Assembly (NCBI GenBank): GCA_025927935.1
Contig: JAICKM010000444.1
Coordinates: forward strand, 1-6,012
From: Chloroflexia bacterium
GTDB taxonomy: Bacteria > Chloroflexota > Chloroflexia > QHBQ01 > JADMIH01
Direction of reading: 5' to 3'
Length of the DNA stretch: 6,012 nucleotides
A program made the position numbers and the translations under genes. Numbering within the stretch: position 1 is the first letter of the stretch; each line of letters starts with the position of its first letter. Below the pieces are notes generated by a model. It was not told the origin of the DNA and ran no database searches. It saw nothing but the letters and a program-made list of their open reading frames with translations. This document shows, piece by piece, positions 4,716-6,012 of this stretch.

Positions 4716-5213
4716 ATGAATACACGCCATGTGCTTTTGCATCGCCTGGTCTTGATTCAGCTACCAGAGGGGACCGATCCGGCACGCTGGCGCGACACCT
4801 GCCAGGCGCGCAGCGGCCGCCTTGCCGCCGCCGGGGCGGCCCGGCTCGTCCTGCCCGGCTACGGTCCGCGCGCACGCATCACCTATCCCGCGTTGCTGGG
4901 AGTGGCGGGCGTCACCTGGGTCTACGTTGCCTGGTGCGGAATCCTCGCCTGGCGGCACGCGGTCCTTGACGTGTCGCGCCTGCACCGGATGCACCTGCCC
5001 GGCCTGCCCATGGCCTGGACCGCGCGGATGCAGTTGGGCCAGCCCTACCTCTGGGTTGATGCCTGGCCGGAAGAAGTGCTGCACGTGTCGTGCCCCATGC
5101 CGCGCCCCGGCGGGGTGATCTACGGGCACGCGCTGGACTGCGACGCCCAGGCCCGCCCCTACTGGCGTACCGCAACCGCTCACCACGCACCCCCGGCGCC
5201 GCTGCCGGAATGA
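4716..5213 (+). CDS. Hypothetical protein, 165 residues
   Basis: I do not recognise this protein. Codon use has the strong G/C third-position bias of the neighbouring good genes, so it is very likely coding. The ATG at 4716 has AAGGA 8 bases upstream (4703-4707); the in-frame ATG at 4677 has none, so the shorter start is preferred. The first part (VLLHRLVLIQLPEGTDPARWRDTC) looks like a beta strand followed by a helix. The middle has a hydrophobic, aromatic run (VAGVTWVYVAWCGILAW) that could be one membrane segment but also fits buried strands. The C-terminal half is rich in Trp, His, Met and Pro, with five cysteines in the whole protein. No signal peptide is seen. It lies 50 bases before the PhnD-like gene, which has its own promoter, so the two need not be co-expressed. 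It is divergent to the sigma operon. Confidence 0.72.
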   Translation: MNTRHVLLHRLVLIQLPEGTDPARWRDTCQARSGRLAAAGAARLVLPGYGPRARITYPALLGVAGVTWVYVAWCGILAWRHAVLDVSRLHRMHLPGLPMAWTARMQLGQPYLWVDAWPEEVLHVSCPMPRPGGVIYGHALDCDAQARPYWRTATAHHAPPAPLPE

Positions 5214-5229
5214 GGGGCCGGTGGAACAG

Positions 5230-5257
5230 TTGACATCCAGCCTCGCCTCGGTATACT
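5230..5257 (+). promoter_or_regulatory. Near-consensus sigma-70 promoter, leaderless arrangement
   Basis: TTGACA (5230-5235) and TATACT (5252-5257) are 16 bases apart: a perfect -35 and a -10 with one mismatch. The -10 ends 6 bases before the ATG at 5264, so the usual start point, about 7 bases after the -10, coincides with the A of the ATG. The mRNA would then have no leader. The only G-rich run before the ATG touches it and cannot act as a normal Shine-Dalgarno. Confidence 0.75.
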
Positions 5258-5263
5258 GGGGGT

Positions 5264-6012
5264 ATGAGCACTCCGCACCTCCGCTTTGCCACCTTTCTGG
5301 CGCCCAGCATGTTTCCGGTCTACCAGGGCATCGTCGATTATGTGGGCCAGCGCCTCGGCTGCCCGACCTCGCTCGTGGTGGGGGAGTCGTTCGCCGCCTT
5401 TGCCGCGGGCGAGATTGATGCCGGCTTCATTTGCGGGCTGCCCTACGTAGACCTCGCCGGCCAGGCGCCGCCCGCCGTTGTGCCGCTGGCCGCCCCCGTG
5501 TTGCAGGGTCCGCGCTACCAGGGCCGCCCGGTTTATTTTTCGGATGTCATCGTGCGGCGGGACAGCCCCTTCCGTTCGTTCGCCGACCTGCGCGGGGCCA
5601 GTTGGTCCTACAATGATCCCGACTCGCATTCCGGCTATAACCTGACGCGCTACGAACTGGTGCGGCGGGGCGAAACTCACGGCTACTTCGGCACGGTGAT
5701 CGCCGCGGGCTGGCACCAGGAGTCGATCCGCTGTGTGGTCGAGGGCAAGGTCGATGCGTCGGCTATCGACTCGCAGGTGCTGGCGATTGCGCTGTGCGAC
5801 GACCCCGATCTGGCGGCTCGCCTGCGGGTGATCGCCACGTTTGGCCCCTCCACTATCCAGCCGGTGGTGGCCGCCACGCGCCTACCGGAGGCCCTGCGGG
5901 AGCAGATGCGCGCCGCCTTGCTGAGCATGGCCGAGGACCTCACGGCGCGCGCCGGCCTGGCCGCGGGCTTTGTCGAGCGCTTCGTGCCGGTCGAAGATGC
6001 AACATATGACGA
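5264..6012 (+). CDS. PhnD-like phosphate/phosphonate-binding family protein, partial
   Basis: The gene runs off the right edge; 249 residues are visible. The sequence follows the PhnD/SsuA substrate-binding fold of ABC transporters: LRFATFLAPSMFPVYQGIV at the N-terminus, FAAGEIDAGFICGLPYVDL (46-64), then FSDVIVRRDSPFRSFADLRG (92-111), the NDPDSHSGYN segment (117-126) that in this family helps bind the anionic ligand, GWHQESIRCVVEGKVDASAID (149-169), and LRVIATFGPSTIQPVVAATRLP (187-208). Family members are normally 260-300 residues, so little is missing. There is no signal peptide or lipobox; the domain starts almost at residue 1, so this version is predicted to be cytoplasmic or to work differently from an exported binding protein. 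The frame has a stop at 5231-5233 and no earlier start codon, so ATG 5264 is the first possible start. Ligand is unknown; phosphate, phosphonate, sulfonate or a thiamine-like compound are all possible. No transporter partner is in view. Confidence 0.85.
   Translation, partial: MSTPHLRFATFLAPSMFPVYQGIVDYVGQRLGCPTSLVVGESFAAFAAGEIDAGFICGLPYVDLAGQAPPAVVPLAAPVLQGPRYQGRPVYFSDVIVRRDSPFRSFADLRGASWSYNDPDSHSGYNLTRYELVRRGETHGYFGTVIAAGWHQESIRCVVEGKVDASAIDSQVLAIALCDDPDLAARLRVIATFGPSTIQPVVAATRLPEALREQMRAALLSMAEDLTARAGLAAGFVERFVPVEDATYD

Noticed and set aside
4532..4969. Plus-strand open frame from ATG 4538 region overlapping the 165-residue gene
   Set aside because: Its start lies inside a perfect palindrome without a ribosome site, and its product is Arg/Pro/Ser-rich; the overlapping frame starting at 4716 has better codon bias and a Shine-Dalgarno.
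5180..5716. 178-residue minus-strand open frame opposite the PhnD-like gene
   Set aside because: The plus strand encodes a clear PhnD-like domain over the same bases with a good promoter; the minus frame has no recognisable motif.

Overview
This is a GC-rich bacterial window carrying seven protein genes or gene remnants and no RNA genes. The gene families (a DUF433/DUF5615 toxin-antitoxin pair, an ECF sigma factor with a cysteine-free putative anti-sigma partner, a 'conserved TM helix' MscS-like channel, and a PhnD-like protein without a signal peptide) and the strong G/C preference at third codon positions would suit a Chloroflexota-like genome. That placement is an inference from gene content and codon use only.

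Layout from left to right. Positions 1-203 hold no gene I can support, only an isolated TATAAT hexamer on the minus strand. Positions 204-762 (minus) carry a DUF433 antitoxin followed, through an ATGA overlap, by a DUF5615 PIN-like toxin. The toxin frame is broken in the middle, and the rest of the domain continues in the -1 frame exactly at a C_CCA_AAG heptamer. Positions 763-974 are the promoter and operator region of that pair. Positions 975-2174 (minus) are nagA, N-acetylglucosamine-6-phosphate deacetylase. Positions 2175-2492 are a non-coding leader with a 47-bp tandem duplication and two GC-rich hairpins. Positions 2493-4346 (minus) are a compact three-gene operon: ECF sigma factor, small putative anti-sigma factor, and MscS-like membrane channel. 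Positions 4347-4715 are an intergenic region, divergent between the sigma operon and the next gene, with two perfect palindromes and a 10-bp-period direct repeat. Positions 4716-5213 (plus) are an unrecognised 165-residue protein. From 5264 to the right edge (plus) runs a PhnD-like substrate-binding-fold protein cut by the window end.

How the parts may work together. The sigma, anti-sigma and channel genes are separated by about 20 bases each, all have clear Shine-Dalgarno sequences, and a strong hairpin follows the channel gene, so they look like one transcription unit. A reasonable inference is an envelope- or osmotic-stress switch that includes a tension-gated or related membrane protein. 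nagA feeds amino-sugar recycling and appears to be transcribed separately. The PhnD-like gene has a near-consensus sigma-70 promoter (TTGACA, 16 bp, TATACT) placed so that transcription should begin at or next to the A of its ATG, which predicts a leaderless mRNA. The toxin-antitoxin pair has more A/T-ending codons than its neighbours and may be a later arrival.
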